Shown here piece after piece: positions 15,868-24,269 of a stretch of DNA of 64,000 nucleotides; position 1 is the stretch's first letter; each line of letters opens with the position of its first letter. Source of the stretch: Nostocoides sp. GTDB lineage: Bacteria > Actinomycetota > Actinomycetes > Actinomycetales > Dermatophilaceae. The stretch spans positions 1,775,548-1,839,547 of the forward strand of contig JADJVJ010000001.1 of assembly GCA_016716625.1 (NCBI GenBank). The letters are read 5' to 3'. Below the pieces are notes generated by a model. The model made no database searches, had not been told where the DNA came from, and was given only the letters and a program-made list of their open reading frames with translations. The position numbers and the translations under genes are program-made.

Positions 15868-18030
15868 CTAGGGATCCGTTCCCAGGGTGAGGCCGAGTTG
15901 CTCGGCTCGGGCGAGGACGGCCTCCGCGTCTCGCTCCATAGTTGCGGCGATGTCCGCGAGGGTGAGTCCGAGTTCCACGCCGTCCCGGAGATCCTCGTCG
16001 TCCTGCTCCGTCCAGCCCTCCCCGTACGTCACTGCCGTGCGGACGCTCGCCGGGTCGGCCGGTATCGGTGGCCGGCCGGGGTCTGTCGGCGCCGCAGCGG
16101 GTATGGCGTCGAGCCGGCGCAGTGCCCCGAGGACGAGTTCGCGGTCGGTCGTCGGCCAGAACGGGGGAAGCGAGCGCTGCAGAAACCCGGCGTACCGGGC
16201 GGTGACCATCCGGGAGTCGAGGAAGGCCACTACTCCGCGGTCCTCGGCGCGGCGGATGAGCCGTCCGGCCCCCTGGGCGAGCCGCAGCGCCGCGTGGGAC
16301 GCCGAGACCGCCATAAATCCGTTCCCGCCGCGGGCCGCGATGGCTTCGGTGCGGGCGGAGGCCAGCGGATCGTCCGGTCTGGGGAAAGGGATCCGGTCGA
16401 TGAGGACGAGCTGGCAGGAGGGGCCCGGCACGTCGACGCCTTGCCACAGTGAGAGCGTCCCGAACAGGCACAGGGACTCGGTCGCCGCGAAGTCGCGGAC
16501 CAGGGTGGCGATCTGGTCCTCTCCCTGGCACCGGATCTCGATGTCGCTGCCCTGGAGCCGAGTGCGCAGTTCCTCGGTTGCAGCCCGGGCGGCCCGCATC
16601 GAGGAGAAGAGTCCCAGCGTGCGGCCCCCGGCGGCCCGGATGAGGGCCTCGATCTCGTCCATCGCCTGCGGACTCGCCCCGTCGCGCCCTGGGGCGGGCA
16701 GGTGCGCGGCGACATACGCGATTCCCTGCTGGGGGTAGTCGAAGGGGCTGCCGACATCGAGGCCGGACCACGGTGGCGCGCCCTCACCGCGCAGCCCGAG
16801 GGTGCCGGCGACGGCGTCGAAGGTGCCCCCCAGTTCGAGGGTGGCCGAGGTCAGGATCACGGTCCGATCGGCGAAGACGTGGTCCCGCACGAGCAGGGCG
16901 ACGCTCATCGGGGCCACCCGGAGCAGCCGGCCCCGCCGCAGGTCGTCGGCCACCCAGACCACGTCGAGGTCGCGCTCCTGCAGGACCCGGTCGGCGTTGT
17001 CGAAGACCTCCTCGACCGCGGCCCGGGCGACCTGGGAGCCGGCATCGCCCTCGCTCTCCCCTCCGCCGAGGTCACCGAGGACGGCGCGCGCGGCGTCCCG
17101 GGTGAGGGCGAGGACGGCGGTGAGCTCCTCGGGTAGCGCGGTCAGGCGCCCCTCGGTGGATGCGGCCAGAGCGGACTCGAGCGGGTCGGCGAGGTCGGCA
17201 AGCCGAGCGAGGCCCTCAGAGCGGGAACCCACCGCGCGAACCGCTTGCCGAATCATGCCCGGGCTCAGCTCGTCGGTGATCGTCGAGGTGACCCGGTCGA
17301 CGAGCTCGTGGCCCTCGTCGATGACGAGGACGTCATGTTCGGGCAGCATGAAGCGCCCCTCGAAGGCGTCGATCGCCATGAACGCGTGATTTGTCACGAC
17401 GACGTCGACCTCCTTGGCCCGCGCCCGCGCCAGCTCGACGAAGCACTCGCGGACCATCGGGCAACGGCTGCCGAGGCACTCGTGAGCCGAGACCGACACC
17501 TGCCGCCACGCGCGGTCGGAGACACCCGGGACGAGATGGTCCCGGTCTCCGCTCTCGGTCTCCTGCGCCCACTGGCGCAGCCGGACGACCTCCCGGCCGA
17601 GCCTCCCGGCTCCGGCATCCACCGCGTCCACCGAGAGCAGGCCGTCGGCTGGCTCGTCGGGATAGCCGCCGGCAAGCTTGTGGACGCAGACGTAGTTGGC
17701 CCGGCCCTTGACCAGCGCGAAGGTCGGGGCACTCCCGAGCACAGGTGCCAGGGCGTCGGCAAGCACGGGCAGGTCACGGTCGACGATCTGGCTCTGCAGG
17801 GCAAGCGTCGCCGTCGCCACCACGGCCGGTCGCCCACTGGACATGGCGTGCGCGAGGGCCGGAACGAGGTAGGCCAACGACTTCCCGGTCCCGGTCCCTG
17901 CCTGGACGAGGAGGTGGGTGCCGTTCTCGATCGCCGCCTCGACGGCATACGCCATCTGTTCCTGGCCTTTGCGGTGGTCTCCGCCGACGGCGCGCACCGC
18001 GGTCGCGAGGAGGTCGGCGAGGTCGGGCAC
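15868..18030 (-). CDS. ATP-dependent helicase, DinG/XPD-like
   Basis: A 720-residue superfamily 2 helicase of the DinG/YoaA type. Walker A is G-T-G-T-G-K-S near residue 40 and the DEAH box is V-I-D-E-G-H. Four cysteines between them (N-Y-V-C-V, H-E-C-L, S-R-C-P, R-E-C-F) match the Fe-S cluster of XPD-like helicases. V-T-N-H-A-F, T-S-A-T-L-E and Q-G-A-G-R-L-I-R are later helicase motifs. These enzymes unwind forked DNA, R-loops or G-quadruplexes 5' to 3'. A GTG at 18030 is chosen as the start; the in-frame extension would enter the intergenic region shared with divergent fhs. Confidence 0.9.
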   Translation of the reverse strand: MPDLADLLATAVRAVGGDHRKGQEQMAYAVEAAIENGTHLLVQAGTGTGKSLAYLVPALAHAMSSGRPAVVATATLALQSQIVDRDLPVLADALAPVLGSAPTFALVKGRANYVCVHKLAGGYPDEPADGLLSVDAVDAGAGRLGREVVRLRQWAQETESGDRDHLVPGVSDRAWRQVSVSAHECLGSRCPMVRECFVELARARAKEVDVVVTNHAFMAIDAFEGRFMLPEHDVLVIDEGHELVDRVTSTITDELSPGMIRQAVRAVGSRSEGLARLADLADPLESALAASTEGRLTALPEELTAVLALTRDAARAVLGDLGGGESEGDAGSQVARAAVEEVFDNADRVLQERDLDVVWVADDLRRGRLLRVAPMSVALLVRDHVFADRTVILTSATLELGGTFDAVAGTLGLRGEGAPPWSGLDVGSPFDYPQQGIAYVAAHLPAPGRDGASPQAMDEIEALIRAAGGRTLGLFSSMRAARAATEELRTRLQGSDIEIRCQGEDQIATLVRDFAATESLCLFGTLSLWQGVDVPGPSCQLVLIDRIPFPRPDDPLASARTEAIAARGGNGFMAVSASHAALRLAQGAGRLIRRAEDRGVVAFLDSRMVTARYAGFLQRSLPPFWPTTDRELVLGALRRLDAIPAAAPTDPGRPPIPADPASVRTAVTYGEGWTEQDDEDLRDGVELGLTLADIAATMERDAEAVLARAEQLGLTLGTDP

Positions 18031-18104
18031 GCAGCCAGAATAGGCGTCCAAGATGTTGCGTATGACGCCTCGCGTTGCGCCCTGCGCTATGCCAGGATGT
18101 CGGC

Positions 18105-19814
18105 GTGAGCGATGCAACGACGCAGCCCCAGACCCCCGTACCGGCCGACATCGAGATCGCCGAGGCCGCCACGCTTCAGCCGATCCTCGAACTCGCTCAC
18201 GAGCGTCTCGGTATCGAACCGGCCGCCGTGTCGCCGTACGGACACACCAAGGCCAAGATCTCCCTCGATTACGTCCGCTCCCTCGCCGACCGCGAGGACG
18301 GCACGCTCATCCTCGTCACCGCGATCTCCCCCACCCCGGCCGGTGAAGGCAAGACGACGACCTCGGTCGGGCTCGCCGATGCCCTCTCCCGGCTCGGCAA
18401 GCGCACCGTCGTCGCTCTCCGCGAGCCCTCGATGGGCCCGGTCTTCGGGATCAAGGGCGGCGCGGCCGGAGGTGGGTACTCGCAGGTGGTGCCGATGACC
18501 GACATCAACCTCAACTTTACCGGGGATTTCGCCTCGATCGCCGCTGCCAACAACCTCCTCGCGGCCCTCATCGACAACCACATCCACCACGGCAACGCCC
18601 TCGGCATCGACCCGCGGACGATCACCTGGAAGCGGGTCGTGGACCTCAACGACCGCGCGCTGCGCGACATCGTCGTCGCCCTCGGTGGGGTCGCCAACGG
18701 GTTCCCCCGAGAGGACGGCTTCGACATCGTCGTGGCCTCGGAAGTGATGGCGATCTTCTGCCTGTCCGAATCCCTGGCGGACCTGCGCAAGCGCCTCGGT
18801 GACATCGTCATCGGCTACACCCGCGACAAGCGCCCGGTCACCGCCCGCGACCTCAAGGCCGACGCCGCGATGACCGTCATCCTGCGGGACGCACTCGCGC
18901 CCAACCTCGTCCAGACCCTCGAACACACCCCGGCGATGATCCACGGCGGGCCGTTCGCCAACATCGCCCACGGCTGCAACTCGGTCATGGCCACCCGTAC
19001 CGCGCTCAAACTTGCCGACTATGTCGTCACCGAGGCCGGCTTCGGCGCCGACCTCGGTGCCGAGAAGTTCATCGACATCAAGTGCCGTACTTCAGGGTTG
19101 CGGCCGTCGGCGGTCGTCGTCGTCGCTACCGTGCGCGCCCTGAAATATCACGGTGGTCGGGCCGTGGCCGACCTCAAGACCGAAGACCTGGCCGCCCTCG
19201 AGGTGGGGATGGACAACCTGCGCCGTCACCTGAGCAATGTCCGCGACGTCTACGGCCTGCCGCCGGTGGTCGCCATCAACCGCTTCCCCAGCGACACCGA
19301 CGCCGAGGTCGCCCGACTCATCGAACTCGTCGAGGGCGACGGCTTCACGGCATACGAGGCCACGCACTTCGGCCAGGGCGGCGCCGGAGCGCAGGCCCTT
19401 GCCCGCGGTGTGCTTGCCGCGATCGAGGAGTCGGCGGGCCAGATGCAGTTCGTCTACCCCGACGAGATGTCGCTGGCCGAGAAGGCCAACGCCATCGCGA
19501 CCCGGGTCTACGGCGCAGACCGGGTGACCTTCGACAGCAAGGCAGCCCGCAAACTCGAGCAGATCGAGGCCGAGGGCTACGGTCACCTGCCGGTCTGTAT
19601 GGCGAAGACCCAGTCCTCCTTCTCCACGGACCCGACCAAGCGGGGCGCCCCCTCGGGCCACACGGTCAACGTTCGCGAGGTCCGACTCGCCGCGGGCGCA
19701 GGGTTCGTCGTCATGGTGACCGGGGACATCATGACCATGCCCGGCCTGCCCAAGGTGCCGGCCTCGGACACCATCGAGATCGACGACGAGGGCCGGATCA
19801 CCGGACTCAGCTGA
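18105..19814 (+). CDS. fhs: Formate-tetrahydrofolate ligase
   Basis: A 569-residue enzyme converting formate, ATP and tetrahydrofolate to 10-formyl-THF, the one-carbon donor for purines and initiator tRNA. The P-loop-like T-P-A-G-E-G-K-T-T-T is near residues 84-93, followed by R-E-P-S-M-G-P-V-F-G-I-K-G-G-A and H-G-G-P-F-A-N-I-A-H-G-C-N-S, all diagnostic. The end G-D-I-M-T-M-P-G-L-P-K-V-P-A is the FTHFS C-terminus. Length is near the usual 555. The GTG at 18105 is taken as the start. The 3' end overlaps the convergent membrane-protein gene by 8 bases. Confidence 0.96.
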   Translation: MSDATTQPQTPVPADIEIAEAATLQPILELAHERLGIEPAAVSPYGHTKAKISLDYVRSLADREDGTLILVTAISPTPAGEGKTTTSVGLADALSRLGKRTVVALREPSMGPVFGIKGGAAGGGYSQVVPMTDINLNFTGDFASIAAANNLLAALIDNHIHHGNALGIDPRTITWKRVVDLNDRALRDIVVALGGVANGFPREDGFDIVVASEVMAIFCLSESLADLRKRLGDIVIGYTRDKRPVTARDLKADAAMTVILRDALAPNLVQTLEHTPAMIHGGPFANIAHGCNSVMATRTALKLADYVVTEAGFGADLGAEKFIDIKCRTSGLRPSAVVVVATVRALKYHGGRAVADLKTEDLAALEVGMDNLRRHLSNVRDVYGLPPVVAINRFPSDTDAEVARLIELVEGDGFTAYEATHFGQGGAGAQALARGVLAAIEESAGQMQFVYPDEMSLAEKANAIATRVYGADRVTFDSKAARKLEQIEAEGYGHLPVCMAKTQSSFSTDPTKRGAPSGHTVNVREVRLAAGAGFVVMVTGDIMTMPGLPKVPASDTIEIDDEGRITGLS

Positions 19815-20421
19815 GCAGGCTCGCGAGCACTCCGATCACGGCGATGGCGACGACGATGAACGCCATCGCGGCCAACCCCGGGCGCGCCAACGAGGTGGGC
19901 ACCAGGCCGGGATGGCGAGCTGCGATGTCGGAGGCCGACCCACCCGGGTCCACCTCGAGCGCGACGCCCTCGGCCACACAACGCGCGACGATCGCGTCGA
20001 GGTCGGCCGGTTCCCAGTCGATGGAGCGCCCGAAGTAGATCCGCCGTCCCGCCTCGCCGACGACCCCCACGAACCGGGGCGATATGAGTCGTCCGGTCGC
20101 GACGATCGCCTCCGAGGAGATGACCCGAGTGACCTCGGACCACGCGGCGCGTCGACGGCCGGCGAGGCTGCGCGCCGAGATGCCCTCAGGGCCCAGGGTG
20201 ACCCTCGGGACCGCCACGATCACGGTGAAGAGGACCGCGAGGATGCCGATCTTCACCGCGGCCCCGATAAGCCCTGCGACGAGGTCACCCTTGAGGACAT
20301 CCTTGACGGCGAACCACACGATGAGCACGAGCAGCGGCCAGCCCGAGGTGACCAGGGCCCGGCCGAGGCGTCGCCAGGCGGGTCGCAGGGTGAGGGTGCT
20401 CATCCGGTCATTGTCGTCCAT
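19807..20421 (-). CDS. Membrane protein with PH-like domain, unknown function
   Basis: A 204-residue protein. Two hydrophobic helices near residues 25-70 are followed by a soluble stretch (T-L-G-P-E-G-I-S-A-R with a Trp strand, then I-Y-F-G-R). That stretch resembles the bacterial PH-like domains found in small actinobacterial membrane proteins. A final helix ends at the C-terminus. The ATG at 20421 has a GGAG five bases upstream. No operon partner; it is convergent with fhs. Family assignment is tentative. Confidence 0.6.
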   Translation of the reverse strand: MDDNDRMSTLTLRPAWRRLGRALVTSGWPLLVLIVWFAVKDVLKGDLVAGLIGAAVKIGILAVLFTVIVAVPRVTLGPEGISARSLAGRRRAAWSEVTRVISSEAIVATGRLISPRFVGVVGEAGRRIYFGRSIDWEPADLDAIVARCVAEGVALEVDPGGSASDIAARHPGLVPTSLARPGLAAMAFIVVAIAVIGVLASLLS

Positions 20422-20531
20422 CAAGTCTCCTTCAACGAGCGCGCAACGCGCTCACAAGGAGACCCCCTGCCCGGCCAGCCACCCCTAACGTCGAGAACGT
20501 CCCCATCCATCGACCACCACACGGAGTCACC

Positions 20532-20975
20532 ATGTCCCGCCTCACCTCGCGCTCGCTCACCGTTCTCGCCGCAGCCACCGTCGCGAGCGCCCTCGCCGCC
20601 CCGGCCCAGGCCGTACCGTCCTACAGCTTCTCCTGCACTGGGATCATCAGCCGGGACTACACGCGGCAGACCGTCACGGGGACGATCGCCGGGGTCGGGC
20701 CGACGAACACCACGGTCCTCGACTACCGGGGAGAAGCCCAGGTCGCCGCGGCCTCCCCCACCCGGACGAATGCGTGGTGGGGTGGCTACTACGTCACGAC
20801 CTACGCGATGAACCAATGGCGCGTCGGCCGAGACGTCAACAACACCGTCTACCACGTCATGCTCCCGAACACCCGGCCGGGCGCAGCGTTCAACGCCATC
20901 TTGGTCAGCGAGTTCGGCGGGGCCGGAGGACCCCAGGGCAACTGGCAGAACGACATGACCTGCACGGCCTGGTAG
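20532..20975 (+). CDS. Small secreted protein, unrecognised family
   Basis: A 147-residue protein with a strong signal peptide (residues 1-27, ending A-Q-A), giving a mature protein of about 120 residues. It is rich in aromatic, Asn and Thr residues and has two cysteines, one near residue 35 (F-S-C-T-G) and one at the C-terminus (M-T-C-T-A-W), placed to form one disulfide. The composition suggests a small beta-sandwich. No family is recognised. It stands alone, between the PH-like membrane protein (divergent) and the glucosidase gene (convergent). Confidence 0.65.
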   Translation: MSRLTSRSLTVLAAATVASALAAPAQAVPSYSFSCTGIISRDYTRQTVTGTIAGVGPTNTTVLDYRGEAQVAAASPTRTNAWWGGYYVTTYAMNQWRVGRDVNNTVYHVMLPNTRPGAAFNAILVSEFGGAGGPQGNWQNDMTCTAW

Positions 20976-20997
20976 GACGCCGCCGCGGCGGTGACGG

Positions 20998-23658
20998 TCA
21001 CTCGCCGCCCCGGCTGCAGATGAGGTGCGCGACGAGGGCGGTCCACCCGGTCTGGTGGGAGGCCCCGCAGCCACGACCGGTGTCCCCGTGGAAGAACTCG
21101 GCGAACGTCGGATGAACGTCCCAGAGAGGTCCGCTCGGATGATCGCGCGGGGTTCCTGGACGCCGTCCATCCGGGCCCGGCCGGAAGAGTGCGATGAGCC
21201 GGTCCTCGATACGAGTCGCCGCGTGGGTCAAGGGAACCCGAGTCGCCGACCCGGTCGGCCATTCGACGAGGACGTCGTGCCCGGCGCTGGTGGCATAGGT
21301 CCGCAGGGCATCGATGAGCAGGACGTTGACGGGGAACCACACCGGACCACGCCAGTTGGAGTTACCGCCGAAAAGCCCGCTCGAGGACTCCCCCGGGTCG
21401 TACGCGATCGGCATGGCGACACCCCCGACATCGAGGACGATCCCCGCGCGATAGGCCGCCGACAACGAGCGAATCCCAAACGGCGACAGGAACTCGTCCT
21501 CGTCGAAGAGCCGGCTCAGCAGCCGCCGCCAGCGCTCTCGGGTCACCGGGGAGAGGGCTGATGATCGACCCTCGGCGGTCTCGGTCTGGAGGAGCGAATC
21601 GGTGAGTTCCGGGCGGCGGCGTTGCAGCCACCGCAGCCGCGCGGTGAAGTCGCTGAGTTCCTCGAAGGCCCACGACGGCACTTCCGCGACAGCGATGAGC
21701 GGCAGGAGCCCGACCAGCGAGCGCACTCGGACCGGCTCGGCATGTCCGTCGGGTCCCACGAGCACGTCGTAGAAGAAGCCGTCGGCCTCGTCCCAGAGCG
21801 AGACACCGTCGGTCCCGAAGGTCTCCATCGCCTCGGCGATGGAGAAGAAGTGCTCGAGGAACGTCGTGGCGAGTCCGTCCCAGGAACGGTCACGGCGGCT
21901 CAGCTCGAGGGCGATCCGGAGCATCGCCAGCGACATGAACGCCATCCACGAGGTCGCGTCCGACTGCTCCAGCCGCCATCCCGCCGGGACATCCCGGGAG
22001 CGATCGAACACGGAGATGTTGTCCATCCCCAGGAAGCCGCCCTCGAAGAGGTTCGAGCCGTCGGAGTCCTTGCGGTTGAGCCACCACGAGAAGTTCATGA
22101 CGAGCTTGGTGAAGATCCGCACGAGGAACTCGCGGTCCTGCCGTCCATCGAGGAGATAGACATGCCAGGCGGCCCACGCGTGGACCGGCGGGTTGACATC
22201 GGAGAACGCCCACTCGTAGGCGGGCAGTTGCCCACTCGGGTGTTGCGCCCACTCGCGGCACATAAGCAGGAGCTGGTTCTTGGCAAAGGCGGGGTCGATG
22301 TGAGCGAGCGCGACGCAGTGGAAGGCCAGATCCCAGGAGGCGAACCAGGGGTACTCCCACTCATCCGGCATGGAGATGACGTCGGCAAGCGAAAGGTGAG
22401 TCCAGGACGTATTGCGCCCGAACGGTTCTCGGGCCAGCCGCTGCTCCGGTGGCGGTGGGGAAGCCGGGTCGCCAGCGAGCCATTCGGCGACCGAGGACCG
22501 ATAGAGCTGCTTGCCCCACAACAGTCCGGCGAACGCCCGGCGGGCGATATCCCGGTCCGGCGGTGCCGTCGACGTCGGGATGACCGAGGCGTAAAACTCG
22601 TCTGCCTCCCGGCGGCGATCGGCGATGACCGCGCCGAACCCGCGTCCGAACGGCCGCTCGAGCTGCCGGTCATCGCGCAGCCGGAGCCGCACCGTCACCT
22701 TCTCGCCAGGGGGAATGTTCTCGAAGCGATAGACGAACGCCGCCTTGGTCCCCACCCCCTCGGGGTTGATCCCGGAGCGGTCACCGTGGATGACCGCACT
22801 ATTCACCCCGTCCTTGGGGTATGCCGTGCGGCTGGGTCCCGAGTTCGATCCAAAGACCTCCTCGACATGGGTCTCGTTGTCGCAGAGCAGAATCTCTGGA
22901 GCCCCTTCGGCGTGGACGAGGTAACGGCCCAACCAGGCGTGCTCGGCCTCGACGACTCTGGTTCCCGCGGCAGTGGTCTCGCTTGCGGGAAGCAGGCGCA
23001 GCCGCGGAACCCGCGGATCCCGGCCCCACGCCCAGGTGTTGCGGAACCACACCTGTGGCACCAGATCCAACGCGGCAGGGTCCGGTCCGTGGTTGGTGGC
23101 CTCGATGACGATGCAGATGTCGTCCGGGGCCGCCTTGGCGTGGGTGGTCACGATATCGAAGAACCGGTCGCCCTCGAGGACCCCAGTGTCCGTGAGTTGG
23201 AACTCGGAGTCGGCGTGGGTGCGCCGGCCGTTCTCAGCGACGAGCACGTCATACGGGTAGCGCGCCTGGGGGTACCGGTAGAGGTACTGCGCCCACGAGT
23301 GCGTCGGAGTGGCGTCGAGCGCCCACCAATACTCCTTGGCGTCCTCGCCGTGATTGCCCTGCGGGTTGGTGAGGCCGAAGAGCCGTTCCTTGAGCCGGTC
23401 GTCGTGCCGATTCCACGCCGCCACGGCGACGTTGAGGAAGCCGTAGCGGTCGGTGAGCCCGGCGATGCCGTCCTCGCCCCAGCGATAGGCGCGAGCGTGA
23501 CTGTGGTCGAAGGGGAAGAACCCCCAGGCGTCACCATCGGCCGAATAGTCCTCGCGCACCGTGCCCCACTGCCGCGCCGACAGATACGGCCCCCAGAGCC
23601 GCCACGGGTCGTCATCGCCGGGCGACTGTCCCAGCCGGTCGTGCTCATCGGTCGGCAT
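20998..23658 (-). CDS. GH63/MGH1-type glucosidase-like glycoside hydrolase
   Basis: An 886-residue protein resembling bacterial GH63-type glucosidases. The N-terminal region contains W-G-P-Y-L-S-A-R-Q-W-G-T-V-R-E-D-Y-S, and F-F-P-F-D-H-S-H-A-R-A-Y-R-W-G-E-D-G is a family signature. A beta-sandwich region follows, then an (alpha/alpha)6 barrel from about residue 430, where S-W-D-L-A-F-H and Y-E-W-A-F-S-D-V-N-P-P line the predicted active site. N-S-N-W-R-G-P-V-W-F-P and T-G-W-T-A-L-V-A near the end are typical. No signal peptide, so probably cytosolic processing of alpha-glucosides or compatible solutes. Exact substrate unknown. Confidence 0.82.
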   Translation of the reverse strand: MPTDEHDRLGQSPGDDDPWRLWGPYLSARQWGTVREDYSADGDAWGFFPFDHSHARAYRWGEDGIAGLTDRYGFLNVAVAAWNRHDDRLKERLFGLTNPQGNHGEDAKEYWWALDATPTHSWAQYLYRYPQARYPYDVLVAENGRRTHADSEFQLTDTGVLEGDRFFDIVTTHAKAAPDDICIVIEATNHGPDPAALDLVPQVWFRNTWAWGRDPRVPRLRLLPASETTAAGTRVVEAEHAWLGRYLVHAEGAPEILLCDNETHVEEVFGSNSGPSRTAYPKDGVNSAVIHGDRSGINPEGVGTKAAFVYRFENIPPGEKVTVRLRLRDDRQLERPFGRGFGAVIADRRREADEFYASVIPTSTAPPDRDIARRAFAGLLWGKQLYRSSVAEWLAGDPASPPPPEQRLAREPFGRNTSWTHLSLADVISMPDEWEYPWFASWDLAFHCVALAHIDPAFAKNQLLLMCREWAQHPSGQLPAYEWAFSDVNPPVHAWAAWHVYLLDGRQDREFLVRIFTKLVMNFSWWLNRKDSDGSNLFEGGFLGMDNISVFDRSRDVPAGWRLEQSDATSWMAFMSLAMLRIALELSRRDRSWDGLATTFLEHFFSIAEAMETFGTDGVSLWDEADGFFYDVLVGPDGHAEPVRVRSLVGLLPLIAVAEVPSWAFEELSDFTARLRWLQRRRPELTDSLLQTETAEGRSSALSPVTRERWRRLLSRLFDEDEFLSPFGIRSLSAAYRAGIVLDVGGVAMPIAYDPGESSSGLFGGNSNWRGPVWFPVNVLLIDALRTYATSAGHDVLVEWPTGSATRVPLTHAATRIEDRLIALFRPGPDGRRPGTPRDHPSGPLWDVHPTFAEFFHGDTGRGCGASHQTGWTALVAHLICSRGGE

Positions 23659-23697
23659 GGGCCGACTCTACGGTCGCCGCGGACGACGTGCTCAGGC

Positions 23698-24213
23698 CTA
23701 CTTCTGCTGGGGGGTGGCCGAGAGGTTGATCACGCGGTAGGCCGTGCCCGGGGCAGGGGCGTTCTCGGCCGTCATCTTCTCCGGCTGCACAATGAGGTAG
23801 AGGTCGTCGCCCTTCACGGTGTAACGGCACTCGACGGTGACATCTCCGACGAGCTCGCAGCCGAAGAACTGGTAGGCAGATCGTTGCGTGACGCTCAGTG
23901 ACGCAGCGAGAGCCTTCTCCCCCGCGGTCAGTGGGCGGGTCTCGAACCCAGCGACGTAGTTGAGGAAGTGGCAGGGGGCCGCCTCGACATTCTGTGCCGG
24001 GCACGAGTTCGGAGCATTGGTCGGCGGTGGTGTCGGGGAGGCAACCGCAGAGCCGCTCGCCGACCCGCTCACCGAGGGCGAGACGGGAGCCGCGGCGGTG
24101 GCCGTGGTGGTCACCGTCACGGTCACGCTCGGCGAGGACCCCCCGGCGTTACAGCCCGCGAGGGTTGCGACCAGCGCCAGTGAGGTGAGGACACGGTGGG
24201 ATGCGGTCACCAT
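23698..24213 (-). CDS. Putative lipoprotein, unknown function
   Basis: A 171-residue protein. The signal peptide ends in a lipobox, L-A-G-C, so the cysteine near residue 20 is probably lipidated. A Ser/Thr/Val/Pro-rich linker of about 45 residues follows, then a globular part of about 100 residues with three or four cysteines (S-C-P-A, P-C-H-F, G-C-E-L, E-C-R-Y). No family recognised. The start at 24213 places the signal peptide correctly; the upstream in-frame start is less convincing. It diverges from the helicase gene at 24270. Confidence 0.68.
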   Translation of the reverse strand: MVTASHRVLTSLALVATLAGCNAGGSSPSVTVTVTTTATAAAPVSPSVSGSASGSAVASPTPPPTNAPNSCPAQNVEAAPCHFLNYVAGFETRPLTAGEKALAASLSVTQRSAYQFFGCELVGDVTVECRYTVKGDDLYLIVQPEKMTAENAPAPGTAYRVINLSATPQQK

Positions 24214-24269
24214 GCCCGCCAGGGTCCCACACCTGGGGCGCACCATGCCGAACCTAGGATGGGTGAACC

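Noticed and set aside
13696..16452. 918-residue plus-strand reading frame
   Set aside because: Antisense to the subtilase and helicase genes; composition (very high Gly/Arg/Asp) is typical of shadow frames in GC-rich DNA.
21622..23901. 759-residue plus-strand reading frame
   Set aside because: Antisense of the GH63-type glucosidase; no domain or start signal.
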